Assembly (NCBI GenBank): GCA_037974665.1
Contig: CM075767.1
Location: 89,492,644-89,556,643, forward strand
Reading direction: 5' to 3'
Length of the DNA: 64,000 nucleotides
DNA from: Ehretia macrophylla
Lineage: Eukaryota; Streptophyta; Magnoliopsida; Boraginales; Ehretiaceae
This document shows, in pieces, positions 36,130 to 48,817 of this stretch. The translations under genes and the position numbers were made by a program. Within the stretch, counting starts at the first letter, position 1. Every line of letters starts with the position of its first letter. The notes beneath the pieces are model-generated. The model had not been told where the DNA came from. It did not search any database and was given only the letters and a program-made list of their open reading frames with translations.

Positions 36130-36608
36130 ATTTTCAATTTTTTTTCCTCCGGTTAGGGTTGCCAAGATATTTTATCCACCATATTTCTATTATCGAATCC
36201 CAGGGCACATTGGGCAAGACAACTTCGCTTCACGTGGAGGCTGGGCCCGCCGCACAGCATACCGTTGGAAAGCTCTCCGAGAGCTCTACGACGGCGGCAG
36301 CAAGCTTGCTCGTTGTGCCCTTTTTGGAGCCCAAAATCGAACGGTTTCATCAGTTTTCGGCAATTTTTCTTATTAAGCTCTGTTTTTCAATCCCAAAATC
36401 ATACGTCGTGAGTTGTTAAAAGGACGACAACCTTACTCGCGGGACATTAGAGGGCCCTACAATACTTATATATCACGTCTTCCGAGGATGCTTCGTTGTT
36501 GAAGCGGATGGGTTGTTGTTAAGCCCATTGGGCCTTCTGAATGGGCCATCTCTCTAGGCTAGGACTGTGAACCGTTAACACAAAAAGGAATTCCACCCCT
36601 ACCATGAC

Positions 36609-36728
36609 GGGTGCGATCATACCAGCACTAATGCACCGGATCCCATCGAAACTCCGAAGTTAAGCGTGCTTGGGCGAGAGTAGTACTAGGATGGGTGACC
36701 CCTTGGGAAGTCCTCGTGTTGCACCCCA
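36609..36728 (+). rRNA. 5S rRNA copy 55 (family P), near consensus
   Basis: Differences: A40G, G41A (an AG/GA swap) and C95T. Box A and IE are intact. Confidence 0.94.
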
Positions 36729-37285
36729 CTTTTCAATTTTTCTTCCTCCGGTTAGGGTTGCCATGATATTTTATTCACCACATTTCTATTAACGAATACC
36801 ACGGCACCTTGGGCAAAACAACTTCGCTTCACGTGAAGGCTAGGCCAGCAAACCGAGGGCGTAAGGCTTATAACTAGGTCTCTGTCGCTCCGGTGCCCAT
36901 AACTTTTGATCCGTAAGGAGTTACGCAGCGTACAGCATACCGTTGGAAAACTCTCTGAGAGCTCTACGATAGGGGTAGCAAGCTTGCTCGTTGTACCCTT
37001 TTTGGAGCCCAAAATCGAACGTTATCATCAGTTTCAGGCCACTTTTCTTATTAAGCTCAGTTTTTTCGTCACGGATCGTACGTTGTGAGCTGTAAAAAGG
37101 ATGACAACCTTACTCGCGGGACGTTAGAGGTCCCTACAATGCGTCGATATCACGTCTTGTGAGGATGCTACATTGTTGAAGCGGATGGGTCATTGTTAAG
37201 CCCATTGGGCCTTCTGAATGGGCCATCTCTCTAGACTGGGACTGTGAACCCTTAACACAAAAAAGAATTCTACACCCAACATGAC

Positions 37286-37405
37286 GGGTGCGATCATACC
37301 AGCACTAATGCACCGGACCCCATCAGAACTCCGAAGTTAAGCGTGCTTGGGCGAGTGTAGTACTAGGATGGGTGACCCCCTGGAAAGTCCTCGTGTTGCA
37401 CCCCC
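37286..37405 (+). rRNA. 5S rRNA copy 56 (family A), near consensus
   Basis: Differences: T33C, A71T, G99A. Box A and box C are intact; IE has the family A change. Confidence 0.94.
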
Positions 37406-37962
37406 CTTTTCAATTTTTTTTCCTCTGGTTAGGGTTGCCAAGATACTTTATCCACCACAATTCTATTATCAAATCCCACGGGACCTTTGGCAAGACATCT
37501 TCGCTTCACGTGGAGCCTGGGCCCGCAAACCGAGGGCGTAGGGCTTGCGACCAGGTCTCCGTCGCTCTAGTACCCATAACTTTTGATCCGTAAGGAGTTA
37601 CACGACGCACAGCATACCGTTGGAAAGCTCTTTGAGAGCTCTACGACCAGGGCAGCAAGCTTGCTTGCTATGCCCTTTTTGGAGCCCAAAATCGAACGTT
37701 TTCATAAGTTTCGGGCCACTTTTCTTATAAAGCTCTGTTTTTCCGTCCCGGATCGTACATCGTGAGCTGTTAAGAGGACGACAACCATACTCGCGGGACA
37801 TTAGAAGGCCCTACAATGCGTCGATATCCCGTCTTGCGAGGATGCTATGTTGTTGAAGCGGATGGGTTGTTGTTAAGCCCATTGGGCCTTTTGAATGGGC
37901 CATCTCTCTAGGCTGGGATTGTGAACCGTTAACACAAAAAGGAATTCCACCCTCACCATGAC

Positions 37963-38082
37963 GGGTGTGATCATACCAGCACTAATGCACCGGATCCTAT
38001 CAGAACTTCGAAGTTAAGCGTGGTTGGGCGAGAGTAGTATTAGGATGGGTGACCCCCTATGAAGTTCTCGTGTTGCACCCCC
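37963..38082 (+). rRNA. 5S rRNA copy 57 (family P-like)
   Basis: Differences: C6T, C36T, C46T, C61G, C78T, G97A, G98T, C104T. The segment after the T tracts is locally scrambled (several changes in 38100-38120). Confidence 0.93.
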
Positions 38083-38639
38083 CTTTTCAATTTTTTTTCC
38101 CCCCCTTACGCTTCCCAACATATTTTATCCATAACATTTCTCTTACCGAATCCTACGCCACCTTGGGCAAAACAACTTCGCTTCACGCTGCGGCTGGGCC
38201 CGCAAACCGAGGGCGTAGGGCTTAGGACTAGGTCTCCGTCGCTCCGGTGCCCATAACTTTTGATTCGTAAGGAGTTACGCGGCGCACAGCATACCGTTGG
38301 AAAGCTCTCTGAGAGCTCTACGACGGGGGTAGCAAGCTTGCTCGTTGTGCCCTTTTTCGAGCCCAAAATCGAAAATTTGCATCAGTTTCGGGACACTTTT
38401 CTTATTAAGCTCAGTTTTTTCCTCACGGATCGTACGTCGTGAGCTGCTAAAAGGACGACAACCTTACTCGCGGGACATTAGAGGGCGCTACAATGCGTTG
38501 ATATCACGTCTTGTGAGGATGCTGCATTGTTCAAGCGGATGGGTTGTTGTTAAGCCCATTGGGCCTTCTGAATGGGCCATCTCTCTAGGCTGGGACAGTG
38601 AACCGTTAACATAAAAAGGAATTCTACCCCCAACATGAT

Positions 38640-38759
38640 GGGTGTGGTCATACCAGTACGAATGCACCGGATCCCATCATAACTCCGAAGGTAAGAGGCC
38701 TTAGGTGAGAGTAGTACAAGGATGGGTGACCGCCTGGGAAGTCCACGTGTTGCACCCCC
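38640..38759 (+). rRNA. 5S rRNA copy 58 (family T), probably pseudogene
   Basis: Fourteen differences: C6T, A8G, C18T, T21G, G41T, T52G, C57A, T59G, G60C, G64A, C67T, T79A, C93G, T106A. Box A has five changes, the worst of the family T copies. Confidence 0.92.
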
Positions 38760-39316
38760 CCTTTTCAATTTTTTTTCCTCCGGTTAGGGTTGCCAAGATA
38801 CTTTATCCACCACATTATATTATCGAATCCCACAGCACCTTGGGCAAGACAACTTCGCTTCACGTGGAGGCTGGGCCCGCAAACTGAGGGCGTAGGGCTT
38901 GTGACCTGGTCTCCGTCACTCTGGTGCCCATAACTTTTGATCCGTAAGGAGTTACGCGATGCACAGCATACCGTTGGAAAGCTCTCTGAGAGCTCTACGA
39001 CGGGGGCGGCAAGCTTGCTTGTTGTGCCCTTTTTGGTGCCCAAAATCGAATGTTTTCATCAGTTTTTGGCCACTTTTCTATTTTTGCTCTATTTTTCCGT
39101 CCTGGATCGTACGTCGTGAGCTGTTAAGTGCACAACAACCTTACTTGCTGGACATTAGAGGGCCCTACAATGCGTCGAAATCACGTCTTATGAGGATGCT
39201 GCATTGTTGAAGCAGATAGGTTGTTGTTAAGCCCATTGGGCCATCTGAATAGGCCATCTCACTAGGCTGGGACTGTGAACCGTTAACACAAAAATGAATT
39301 CTACCCCTACCATGAT

Positions 39317-39436
39317 GGGTGCGATCATACCAGCACTAATGCATCGGATCCCATCAGAACTCCGAAGTTAAGCGTACTTGGGCGAGAGTTGTACTAGGAT
39401 GGGTGACCCCCTGGGAAGTCCTCGTGTTGCACCCCC
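39317..39436 (+). rRNA. 5S rRNA copy 59 (family U), near consensus
   Basis: Differences: C28T, G60A, A74T. Box C and IE are intact. Confidence 0.94.
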
Positions 39437-39993
39437 ATTTTCAATTTTTTTTCCTCCGGTTAGGGTTGCCAAGATATTTTATCCACGATATTTCTATTAT
39501 CGACTCTCACGGCACCTTGGGCAAGACAACTTCGCTTCACATGGAGGCTGGGCCCGCAAACCGAGGGTGTAGGGCATGTGACCAGGGCTCCATCGCTCTG
39601 GTGCCTATATCTTTTGATCCGTAAGGAGTTACGCGCCGCATAGCATACCATTGGAAAGCTCTCCGAGGGCTCTACGATGGGGGCAGCAAGCTTGCTCGTT
39701 GTGCCCTTTTTGGAGCCCAAAATCGAACGTTTTCATCAGTCTTCGGCCAGTTTTCTTATTAGGCTCTGTTTTTCAATCCAAAATCGTACGTCGTGAGTTG
39801 TTAAAAGGACGACAACCTTACTCGCGGGACATTAGAGGGCCCTACAATACTTCTATATCACGTCTTCCGAGGATGCTGCGTTGTTGAAGCGGATGGGTTG
39901 TTGTTAAGCCCATTGGGCCTTCTGAATGGGCCATCTCTATAGGCTGGGACTGTGAACCGTTAACACAAAAAGGAATTCCACCCTTACCATGAC

Positions 39994-40113
39994 TGGTGCA
40001 ATCATACCAGCACTAATGTACTGGATCCCATCAGAACTCCGAAGTTAAACGTGCTTGGGCGAGAGTAGTACTTGGATGGGTGACCCCCTGGGAAGTCCTC
40101 GTGTTGCACCCCA
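39994..40113 (+). rRNA. 5S rRNA copy 60 (family P)
   Basis: Differences: G1T, G7A, C26T, C29T, G56A, A80T. The spacer has the family P markers. Confidence 0.93.
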
Positions 40114-40670
40114 CTTTTTAATTTTTTTTCCTCCGGTTAGGGTTGCCAATATATTTTATCCACCACATTTCTATTAACGAATCCCACGGCACCTTGGGCA
40201 AAACAACTTCGCTTCACGTGGAGGCTGGGCCCGCAAACCAAGGGCGTAGGGCTTATGACTAGGTCTCCATCGCTCCGGTGCCCATAACTTTTGATCCGTA
40301 AGGAGTTACGTGGCGTACAGCATACCGTTGGAAAGCTCTCTGAGAGCACTACGACGGGGGCAGCAAGCTTGCTCGTTGTACCCTTTTCGGAGCCTAAAAT
40401 CGAACGTTTTCATCAGTTTCAGGCCACTTTTCTTATTAAACTTTGTTTTTTCATCACGGATCGTACGTCGTGAGCTGTTAAAAGGATGACAACCTTACTC
40501 GCGGGACATTAGAGGGCCCTACAATGCGTCGATATCACGTCTTGCGAGGATGCTGCATTGTTGAAACGGATGGGTCGTTGTTAAGCCCATTGGGCCTTCT
40601 GAATGGGCCATCTCTCTAGACTGGGACTGTGAACCGTTAACACAAAAAGGAATTCTACCCCCAACATGAC

Positions 40671-40790
40671 GGGTGCGATCATACCAGCACTAATGCATCG
40701 GATCCCATCAGAACTCCGAAGTTAAGCGTGCTTGGGCGAGAGTAGTACTAGGGTGGGTGACCCCCTGGAAAGTCCTCGTGTTGCACCCCC
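40671..40790 (+). rRNA. 5S rRNA copy 61 (family A-like), near consensus
   Basis: Differences: C28T, A83G, G99A. Box A and IE are intact. The spacer has a deletion of about 76 bp at 40921, shortening the unit to 601 bp. Confidence 0.94.
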
Positions 40791-41271
40791 CTTTTCAATT
40801 TTTTTTCCTCTGGTTAGGGTTGCCAAGATACTTTATCCACCACATTTGTATTATCGGATCCCGCGGCAGCGTTGGGAGGACAACTTCGCTTTACGTGGAG
40901 ACTAGGCCCGCAAACCGAGGGCATACCGTTGGAAAGCTCTCTGAGAGCTCTACGACTATGGCAGCAAGCTTGATTGCTGTGCCCTTTTTGGGTCCCAAAA
41001 TCGAATATTTTCATCAGTTTCGGTCCACTTTTCTAATTAAGCTCTGTTTTTCCACCCCGGATCGTACGTCGTGAGCTGTTAAAAGGACGACAACCTTACT
41101 CGCGGGACATTAGAGGGCCCTACAATACTTCTATATCACGTCTTGCGAGGATGCTGAGTTGTTGAAGCGGATGGGTTGTTGTTAAGCCCATTGGGCCTTC
41201 TGAATGGGCTCTCTCTCTATGCTGGTACTGTGAACCGTTAACACAAAAAGGAATTCTACCCCCTGCATGAC

Positions 41272-41391
41272 GGGTGCGATAATACCAGCACTAATGCACC
41301 GGATCCCATCAGAACTCCGAAGTTAAGCGTGCTTGGGCGAGAGTAGTACTAGGATGGGTGACCCCCTGGGAAGTCCTCGTGTTGCACCTCC
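41272..41391 (+). rRNA. 5S rRNA copy 62, candidate functional
   Basis: Only C10A and C118T differ. Box A, IE and box C are all unchanged, making this one of four copies with a complete internal promoter. The first terminator tract is interrupted (TTCTC), so termination would rely on the T8 tract about 7 bp further on. Confidence 0.95.
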
Positions 41392-41948
41392 CTTCTCAAT
41401 TTTTTTTCCTCCGGTTAGGGTTGCCAATATACTTTATCCACCACATTTCTATTATCGAATCCCAAGGCACCTTTGGCAAGACAACTTTGCTTCATGTGGA
41501 GGTTGGGCCCGCAAACAGAGGGCGTGGGGCTTGTAACCAGGTATCCGTCGCTCTGGTGCCCATAACTTTTGATTCGTAAGGAGTTATGCGACGCACAGGA
41601 TACCGTTGGAAAGCTCTCTGAGATCTCTACGACGGGGGTAACAAGCTTGCTCGTTGTGCCCTTTTTGGAGCCCAAAATCGAACATTTGCATCAGTTTCGG
41701 GCCACTTTTCTTATTAAGCACTATTTTTTCGTCCCGGAGCGTACGTCGTGAGCTGTTAAAAGGATGACAACCTAGCTCGCGGGATATTAGAGGGCCTTAA
41801 AATGCGTCGATATCACATCTTGCGAGGATGCTGCATTGTTGAAGCGGATAGGTTGTAGTTAAGCCATTTGGGCCTTCTGAATGGGCCATTTCTCTAGGCT
41901 GGGACAGTGAACCGTTAACTCAAAAAGGAATTCTACCCCGAACATGAC

Positions 41949-42068
41949 GGGTGTGATCATACCAGTACTACTGCACCGGATCCCATCAGAACTGCGAAGT
42001 TAAGAGTCCTTAGGCGATAGTAGTACAAGGATGGGTGACCCCCTGGGAAGTCCACGTGTTGTACCCCC
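41949..42068 (+). rRNA. 5S rRNA copy 63 (family T), probably impaired
   Basis: Differences: C6T, C18T, A23C, C46G, C57A, G60C, G64A, G70T, T79A, T106A, C114T. Box A and IE are changed. Confidence 0.93.
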
Positions 42069-42625
42069 CTTTTCAATTTTCTTTCCTCCGGTTAGGGTAG
42101 CCAAGATACTTTATCCACCACATTTCTATTATCGAATCCCACGGCACCTTGGGCAGGACAACTTCGCTTTACGTGGAGGCTGGGCCAGCTAACTGAGGGC
42201 GAAGGTCTTGTGACCAGGTCTCCATCGCTCCGGTGCCCATAACTTTTGAACTGTAAGGAGTTACACGACGCACAGCATACCGCTGCAAAGCTCTCTAAGA
42301 GCTCTACGACGAGGGTAGCAAGCTTGCTTGCTGTGCCCTTTTTGGAGCTCAAAATCGAACGTTTTCATTAGTTTCGGGCCACTTTTCTTATTAAGCTCTG
42401 TTTTTCCGTCCCGGATCATACGTCGTGAGCAGTTAAAAGGACGACAACCTTACTCGCGGGACATTAGAGGGCCCTACAATGCGTCGATATCACGTCTTGC
42501 AATGATGCTGCGTTGTTGAAACGGATGGGTTGTTGTTAAGCCCATTGGGCCTTCTAAATGGCCCATCTCTCTAGGTTGGGTCTGTGAACCGTTAACACAA
42601 AAAGGAATTCTACCCCGAACATGAC

Positions 42626-42745
42626 GGGTGCGATCATACCAGCAATAATGCACCGGATCCCATCAGAACTCCGAAGTTAAGCGTGCTTGGGCGAGAGCGG
42701 TCCTGGGATGGGTGACCCTCTGCGAAGCCCTCGTGTTGCATCTCC
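42626..42745 (+). rRNA. 5S rRNA copy 64 (family U-like), probably impaired
   Basis: Differences: C20A, T73C, A74G, A77C, A80G, C94T, G98C, T103C, C116T, C118T. A cluster of changes lies between IE and box C. The spacer has the family U marker CCACCATATTTC. Confidence 0.92.
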
Positions 42746-43302
42746 CTTTTCAATTTTTTTTCCTCCGGTTAGGGTTGCCAAGATATTTTATCCACCATAT
42801 TTCTATTATCGAATCCCACGGCACCATGGGTAAGACAACTTCGCTTCACGTGGAGGCTGGGCCCGCAAACCGAGGGCGTAGGGCTTTTGACGAAGGCTCC
42901 ATCGCTCTGGTACCCATATCTTTTGATCCGTAAGGAGTTATGCGCCGTACAGCATACCGTTGGAAAGCTCTCCGAGAGCTCTATGACGGAGGCAGCTAGC
43001 TTGCTCAGTGTACCCTTTTTGGAGGCCAAAATCGAACATTTTCATCAGTTTAGGGACACTTTTCTTATTAAGATCTGTATTTCCGTCCCGGATCGTACGT
43101 CGTGAGCGGTTAAAAGGACGACAACCTTACTCGCGGGATATTAGTGGGCCCTACAAAGCATCGATATCACGTCTTGCGAGGATGCTGCATTGTTGAAGCG
43201 GATGGGCTGTTGTTAAGCCCATTGGGCCTTTTGAATGGGCCATCTCTCTAGGCTGGGACTATGAACTGTTAACACAAAAAGGAATTCTAACCTCAACATG
43301 AT

Positions 43303-43422
43303 GGGTGCGATCATACCAGCAGTAATGCACCGGATCCCATCAGAAGTCCGATGTTAAGCGTGCTTGGGCGAGCGTAGTACTTGGATGGGTGACCCCCTGG
43401 GAAGTCCTCGTGTTGCCCACCC
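43303..43422 (+). rRNA. 5S rRNA copy 65, probably impaired
   Basis: Differences: C20G, C44G, A50T, A71C, A80T, A115C, C117A. Shares C20G, C44G, A50T and A80T with copy 86, about 14 kb away. The first terminator tract is TTT. Confidence 0.93.
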
Positions 43423-43978
43423 CTTTCCAATTTTTTTTCCTCCGGTTAGGGTTGCCAAAATCCTTTATCCACCACATTTCTATTATCAAATCCCACGGCA
43501 CCTTGGGCAAGACACCTTCGCTTCACGTGAAGGCTGGGCCCGCAAACCGAGGGCTTAGGGCTTGTGACCAGGTCTCTGTCGCTCTGGTCCCTATAACTTT
43601 TGATCCGTAAGGAGTCACGTGACACACAGCATACCGTTGAAAGCTCTCTAAGAGATCTGCAACGAGGGCAACAAGCTTGCTCGTTGTGCCCTTTTTGGAG
43701 CCCAAAATCGAACGTTTTCATCAGTTTCCAGCCACTTTTCTTATTAAGCTCTATTTTTTAATCCCGGATCCTACGTCGGGAGCTGTTAAAAGGACGACAA
43801 CCTTACTCGCGGGACATTAGAAGGCCCTACAATGTGTCGATATCACGTCTTGCGAGGATGCTGCATTGTTGAAGCGGATGGGTTGTTGTTAAGCCCATTG
43901 GGCCTTTTGAATGGGCCATCTCTCTAGGCTGGGACTATGAACCGTTATCACAAAAAAGAATTCTACCCCCAACTTGAC

Positions 43979-44098
43979 GGGTGTGATCATACCAGCACTA
44001 ATGCACCGGATCCCATCAGAACTCTGAAGTTAAGCGTGCTTGGGCGAGAGTAGTACTAGGATGGGTGACCCCTTGGAAAGTCCTCGTGTTGCACCCCC
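43979..44098 (+). rRNA. 5S rRNA copy 66
   Basis: Differences: C6T, C47T, C95T, G99A. Box A and IE are intact; box C differs only at position 95. Confidence 0.94.
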
Positions 44099-44655
44099 CT
44101 TTTAAATTTTTTTTCCTCCGGTTAGGGTTGCCAAGATACATTATCCACCACATTTCTATTATCGAATCCCACGGCACCTTGGGCAAGACAACTTCGCTTC
44201 ATGTGGAGGCTGGGCCTGCAAACTGAGGGCGTAGGGCTTGTGACCAGGTCTCCATCGCTCCGATGCCCATAACTTTTGATCCGTAAGGAGTTACGCGGGG
44301 CACAGCATACCGTTGGAAAGCTCTCTGACAGCTCTACGACGGGGGCAGCAAGCATGCTCGCTGTGCCCTTTTTGGAGTAAAAAATAAAACATTTTCATCA
44401 GTTTTGGGCCACTTTTCTTATTAAGCTCTGTTTTTCCGTCCCGGATCGTACGTCGTGAGCTGTTAAATGGACGACAACCTTACTCGCGGGACATTAGAGG
44501 GCCCTACAATGTGTTGATATCACGTCTTGCATGGATGCTGTGTTGTTGAAGCGGATGGGCTGTTGTTAAGCCCATTGGGCCTTCTGAATGGGCCATCTCT
44601 CTACGCTGGGACTGTGAACCGTTAACACAAAAAGGAATTCTACCCCCACCTTGAC

Positions 44656-44775
44656 GGGTGCGATCATACGAGCACTAGTGCACCGGATCCAATCAGAACT
44701 CCGAAGTTAAGCGTGCTTGGGCTAGAGTAGTACTATGATGGGTGACCCCCTAGGAAGTACTCGTGTTGCACCCCC
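44656..44775 (+). rRNA. 5S rRNA copy 67
   Basis: Differences: C15G, A23G, C36A, G68T, G81T, G97A, C104A. Box A is intact; IE and box C are changed. Confidence 0.93.
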
Positions 44776-45329
44776 CTTTTCAATTTTTTTTCCTCCGGTT
44801 AGGTTTGCTAAGATACTTTATCCCCACATTTCTATTATCGAATCCCATGGCACCTTGGGCAAGACAACTTCGCTTCACGTGGAGGCTGGGCCCGCAAACC
44901 GAGGGTGTAGGACTTGTGACTAGGTCTCCGTCGCTCCGGTGCCCATAACTTTTGATCCGTAAGGAGTTACGCGGCGCACATCATACCGTTGGAAAACTCT
45001 CCGAGAGCTCTACGATGGGGGCAGCAGCTTGCTCGTTGTGCCCTTTTGGAGCCCAAAATCGAACGTTTTCATCAATTTCGGGCCACTTTTCTTATTAACC
45101 TAGGTTTTTCCGTCCCAGATCGTACGTCGTGAGCTGTTAAAAGGATGACAACCTTACTCGCGGGACATTAGAGGGCCCTACAATGCGTCGATATCACGTC
45201 TTGCGAGGATGCTGCGTTGTTGAAACGGATGGGTTGTTGTTAAGCCCATTGGGCCTTCTGAATGGGCCATCTCTCTAGGCTGGGACCGTGAACCATTAAC
45301 ACAAAAAGGAAATCTACCCCGAACTTGAC

Positions 45330-45449
45330 GGGTGCGATCATACCAGCAGTAATGCACCGGATCCCATCAGAACTCCGATGTTAAGCGTGCTTGGGCGAGA
45401 GTAGTACAAGGAGGGGTGACCCCCTAGGAAGTCCTCTTGTTGCACCTCC
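45330..45449 (+). rRNA. 5S rRNA copy 68
   Basis: Differences: C20G, A50T, T79A, T84G, G97A, G108T, C118T. The first terminator tract is broken (TTCTC), followed by T7. Confidence 0.93.
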
Positions 45450-46003
45450 CTTCTCAATTTTTTTCCTCCGGTTAGGGTTGCCAAGATACTTAATCCACCA
45501 CATTTCTATTATCAAATCCCATGGCACCTTGGGCAAGACAACTTCGCTTCATGTGTAGGTGGGCCCGCAAACCGAGGGCTTAGGGCTTGTGACCAGGTCT
45601 TCGTCGCTCTGGTGCCCATAACTTTTGATCCGTAAGGAGTTAAGCGACACACAGCATACCGTTGAAAGCTCTCTGAGAGCTCTACGACGGGGTAAGCAAG
45701 CTTGCTCGTTGTGCCTTTTTTGGAGCCCAAAATCGAACGTTTTCATCAGTTTTGGGCCACTTTTCTTATTAAGCAATGTTTTTTAATTCCGGATCGTACG
45801 TCGTTAGCTGTTAAAAGGATGACAACCTTGCTCTCGGGACATTAGAGGGCCCTACAATGAGTCGATATGACGTCTTGCGAGGATGCTGCATAGTTGAAGC
45901 GGATGGGTTGTTGTTAAGCCCATTGGGCCTTCTGAATGGGCCATCTCTCTAGGCTGGGACTGTGAACCGTTAACTCAAAAAGGAATTCTACACCCAACAT
46001 GAC

Positions 46004-46123
46004 GGGTGCGATCATACCAGCACTAATGCACCGGATCTCATCAGAACTCCGAACTTAAGCGTGCTTGGGCGAGTGTAGTACTAGGATGGGTGACCCCGTG
46101 GAAAGTCCTCGTGTTGCACCCCC
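46004..46123 (+). rRNA. 5S rRNA copy 69 (family A)
   Basis: Differences: C35T, G51C, A71T, C95G, G99A, all present in copy 41. It starts the recognisable second copy of the large duplication. Confidence 0.94.
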
Positions 46124-46680
46124 CTTTTCAATTTTTTTTCCTCTGGTTAGGGTTGCCAAGATACTTTATCCATGACATTTCTATTATCCGATCCCACGGC
46201 ACCTTGGGCAAGACAACTTCGCTTCACGTGGAGGCTGGGTCGGCAAACCGAGGGCGTAGGGCTTGTGACCAAGTCTCTGTCGCTCTGGTGCCCATAACTT
46301 TTGATCCGTAAGGAGTTACGCGGCGCACAACATACTGTTGGAAAGCTTTCTGAGAGCTCTACGATGGAGGTAGCTAGATTGCTCGTTGTGCCCTTTTTGG
46401 AGCCCAAAATCGAATGTTTTCATCAGTTTCGGGCCACTTTTCTTCTTAAGCTCTGTTTTTCCATCCTGGATCGTACATCGTGAGATGTTAAAAGGACGAC
46501 AACCTTACTCGCGGGACATTAGAGGGCCTTACAATGCGTCGATATCACGTCTTGCGAGGATGCTGCGTTGGTGAAGCGGATGGGTTGTTGTTAAGCCCAT
46601 TGGGCCTTCTGAATGGGCCATCTCTCTAGACTGAGACTGTGAACCGTTAACACAAAAAGGAATTCTACCCCCAACATGAC

Positions 46681-46800
46681 GGGTGCGATCATACCAGCAC
46701 TAATACACCAGATCCCATCAAAACTCCGAAGTTAAGCGTGCTTGGGCGAGAGTAGTACTAGGATGGGTGACCCCACGGAAAGTCCTCGTGTTGCACCTCC
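46681..46800 (+). rRNA. 5S rRNA copy 70
   Basis: Differences: G25A, G30A, G41A, C95A, T96C, G99A, C118T. Shares five with copy 42. The spacer holds the 16-bp palindrome at 47049-47064. Confidence 0.94.
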
Positions 46801-47357
46801 CTTTTCAATTTTTTTACCTCCGGTTAGGGTTGCCAAGATACTTTATCCACCACATTTCTATGATCGAATCCCACGGCACCTTGGGCAAGACAACTTCGAT
46901 TCACATGGAGGCTGGGCCCAAAAACCGAGGGCGTAGGTCTTGTGACCAGGTCTCCGTCGCTCTGGTGCCCATATCTTTTGATTCGTAAGGAGTTACGCGA
47001 TGTACATCATACCGTTGGAAAGCTCTCTGAGAACTCTACGACGAGGGCAGCAAGCTAGCTTGCTGTGCCCTTTTTGGAGCCAAAAATTGAACGTTTTCAT
47101 CTGTTTCAGGCCACTAATCTTATTAAGCTCTGTTTTTTCGTCCCGGATCGTACGTCGTGAACTGTTAAAATGATGACAACCTTACTCATGGGACATTAGA
47201 GGGCCCTACAATGCGTCTATATCACGTATTGGGAGGATGCTGTGTTGTTGAAGCAGAGGGGTTGTTGTTAAGCCCATTGGGCCTTCTGAATGGGCCATCT
47301 CTCTAGGCTGGGACTGTGAACCGTTATCACAAAAAGGAATTCTGCACCTACCATGAC

Positions 47358-47477
47358 GGGTGCTATCATACCAGCACTAATGCACCGGATCCCATCAGAA
47401 CTCCGAAGTTAAGCGTGCTTGGGCGAGAGTTGTACTAGGATGGGTGATGCCCTAGGAATTCCTCGTGTTGCACCCCC
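47358..47477 (+). rRNA. 5S rRNA copy 71 (family U-like)
   Basis: Differences: G7T, A74T, C91T, C92G, G97A, G102T. Copies 71-73 are absent from the first copy of the duplication. Confidence 0.93.
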
Positions 47478-48034
47478 ATTTTCAATTTTTTTTCCTCCGG
47501 TTAGGGTTGCCAAGATATTTTATCCACCATATTTCTATTATCGAATCCCACAGCACATTGGCCAAGACAACTTCACTTCACGTAGAGGTTGGCCCCGCAA
47601 ACCTAGAGCGTAGGGCATGTGACCAGGGATCCATCGCTCTAGTGCCTATATCTTTTGATTCGTAAGGAGTTACGCGCCGCACAGCATACCGTTGGAAAGC
47701 TCACCGAGAGCTCTACGACGGGGGCAGCAAGCTTGCACGTTGTGCCCTTTTTGGTGCCCAAAATCGAACGTTTTCATCAGTTTTCGGCCACTTTTCTTAT
47801 TAAGCTCTGTTTTTCAATCCCAAATCGTACGTCGTGAGCTGTTAAAATGACGACAACCTTACTCGCGGGACATTAGAGGGTCCTACAATACTTCTATATC
47901 ACGTCTCGCGAGGATGCTGCGTTGTTGAAGCGGATGGGTTGTTGTTATGCCCATTGGGCCTTCTGAATGGGCCATCTCTCTTGGCTGGGACTGTGAATCG
48001 TTAACAGAAAAAGGAATTCTACCCCTACCATGAT

Positions 48035-48153
48035 GGGTGCGATCATACCAGCACTAATGCCGGGATCCCATCAGAACTCCGAAGTTAAGCGTGCTTGGGC
48101 AAGAGTAGTACAAGGATGGGTGACCCCTTGGGAAGTCCTCGTGCTGCACCCCC
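48035..48153 (+). rRNA. 5S rRNA copy 72
   Basis: One base is lost around 27-29, plus G68A, T79A, C95T, T112C (119 nt). Box A is intact. The spacer lacks about 12-14 bp at 48640, removing one of the site II motifs. Confidence 0.93.
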
Positions 48154-48697
48154 CTTTTCAACTTTTTTTCCACCGGTTAGGGTTGTCAAGATACTTTATC
48201 CACCACATTTCTATTATCGAATCCCACGGCACCTTGGGCAAGACAACTTCGATTCACGTGGAGGCTGGGCCCGCAAACCGAGGGCTTAGGGCTTGTGACC
48301 AGGTATCTGTCGCTCTGGTGCCCATATCTTTTGATCCGTAAGGAGTTACGCGATGCACAGCATACCGTTGGAAAGCTCTCTGAGAGCTCTACGACGAGAG
48401 CAACAAGCTAGCTTGATATGCCCTTTTTGGAGCACAAAATCGAATGTTTTCATCAGTTTCTGGCCACTTTTCTGATTAAGCTCTATTTTTTCGTCACGGA
48501 TCGTACGTCATGAGCTGTTAAAAGGATGACAACCTTACATGCGGGACATTAGAGGGCCCTACAATGTGTTGAAATCACGTCTTGCGAGGATGTTGCATTG
48601 TTGAAGTGGATGGGTCGTTGTTAAGCCGATTGGGCCTTCTCTCTAGACTGGGACTGTGAACCGTTAACACAAAAAGGAATTCTACCCCCAACATGAG

Positions 48698-48817
48698 GGG
48701 TGCGATCATACCAGCACTAATGCACCTGATCCCATTAGAACTTCGAAGTTAAACGTGCTTGGGCGAGTGTAGTACTAGGATTGGTGACCCCCTAGAAAGT
48801 CCTCGTGTTGCACCCCC
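48698..48817 (+). rRNA. 5S rRNA copy 73 (family A)
   Basis: Differences: G30T, C39T, C46T, G56A, A71T, G85T, G97A, G99A. Base -1 is G rather than C or T. The tail of its spacer matches the tail of chimeric unit 42. Confidence 0.93.

Larger units (their letters stand above)
35333..37962 (+). repeat. T-U-P-A cassette 2 (units 53-56)
   Basis: Same family order as cassette 1; the U unit carries a 78-bp spacer deletion. Followed by one P-like unit (57), giving a five-unit period to the next cassette. Confidence 0.75.
38640..41271 (+). repeat. T-U-P-A cassette 3 (units 58-61)
   Basis: Same order, 3,307 bp after cassette 2. The A-type unit has lost about 76 bp of spacer and lacks A71T but keeps G99A. 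A further T-U pair (units 63-64) starts 3,309 bp later without a following P unit. Confidence 0.7.
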
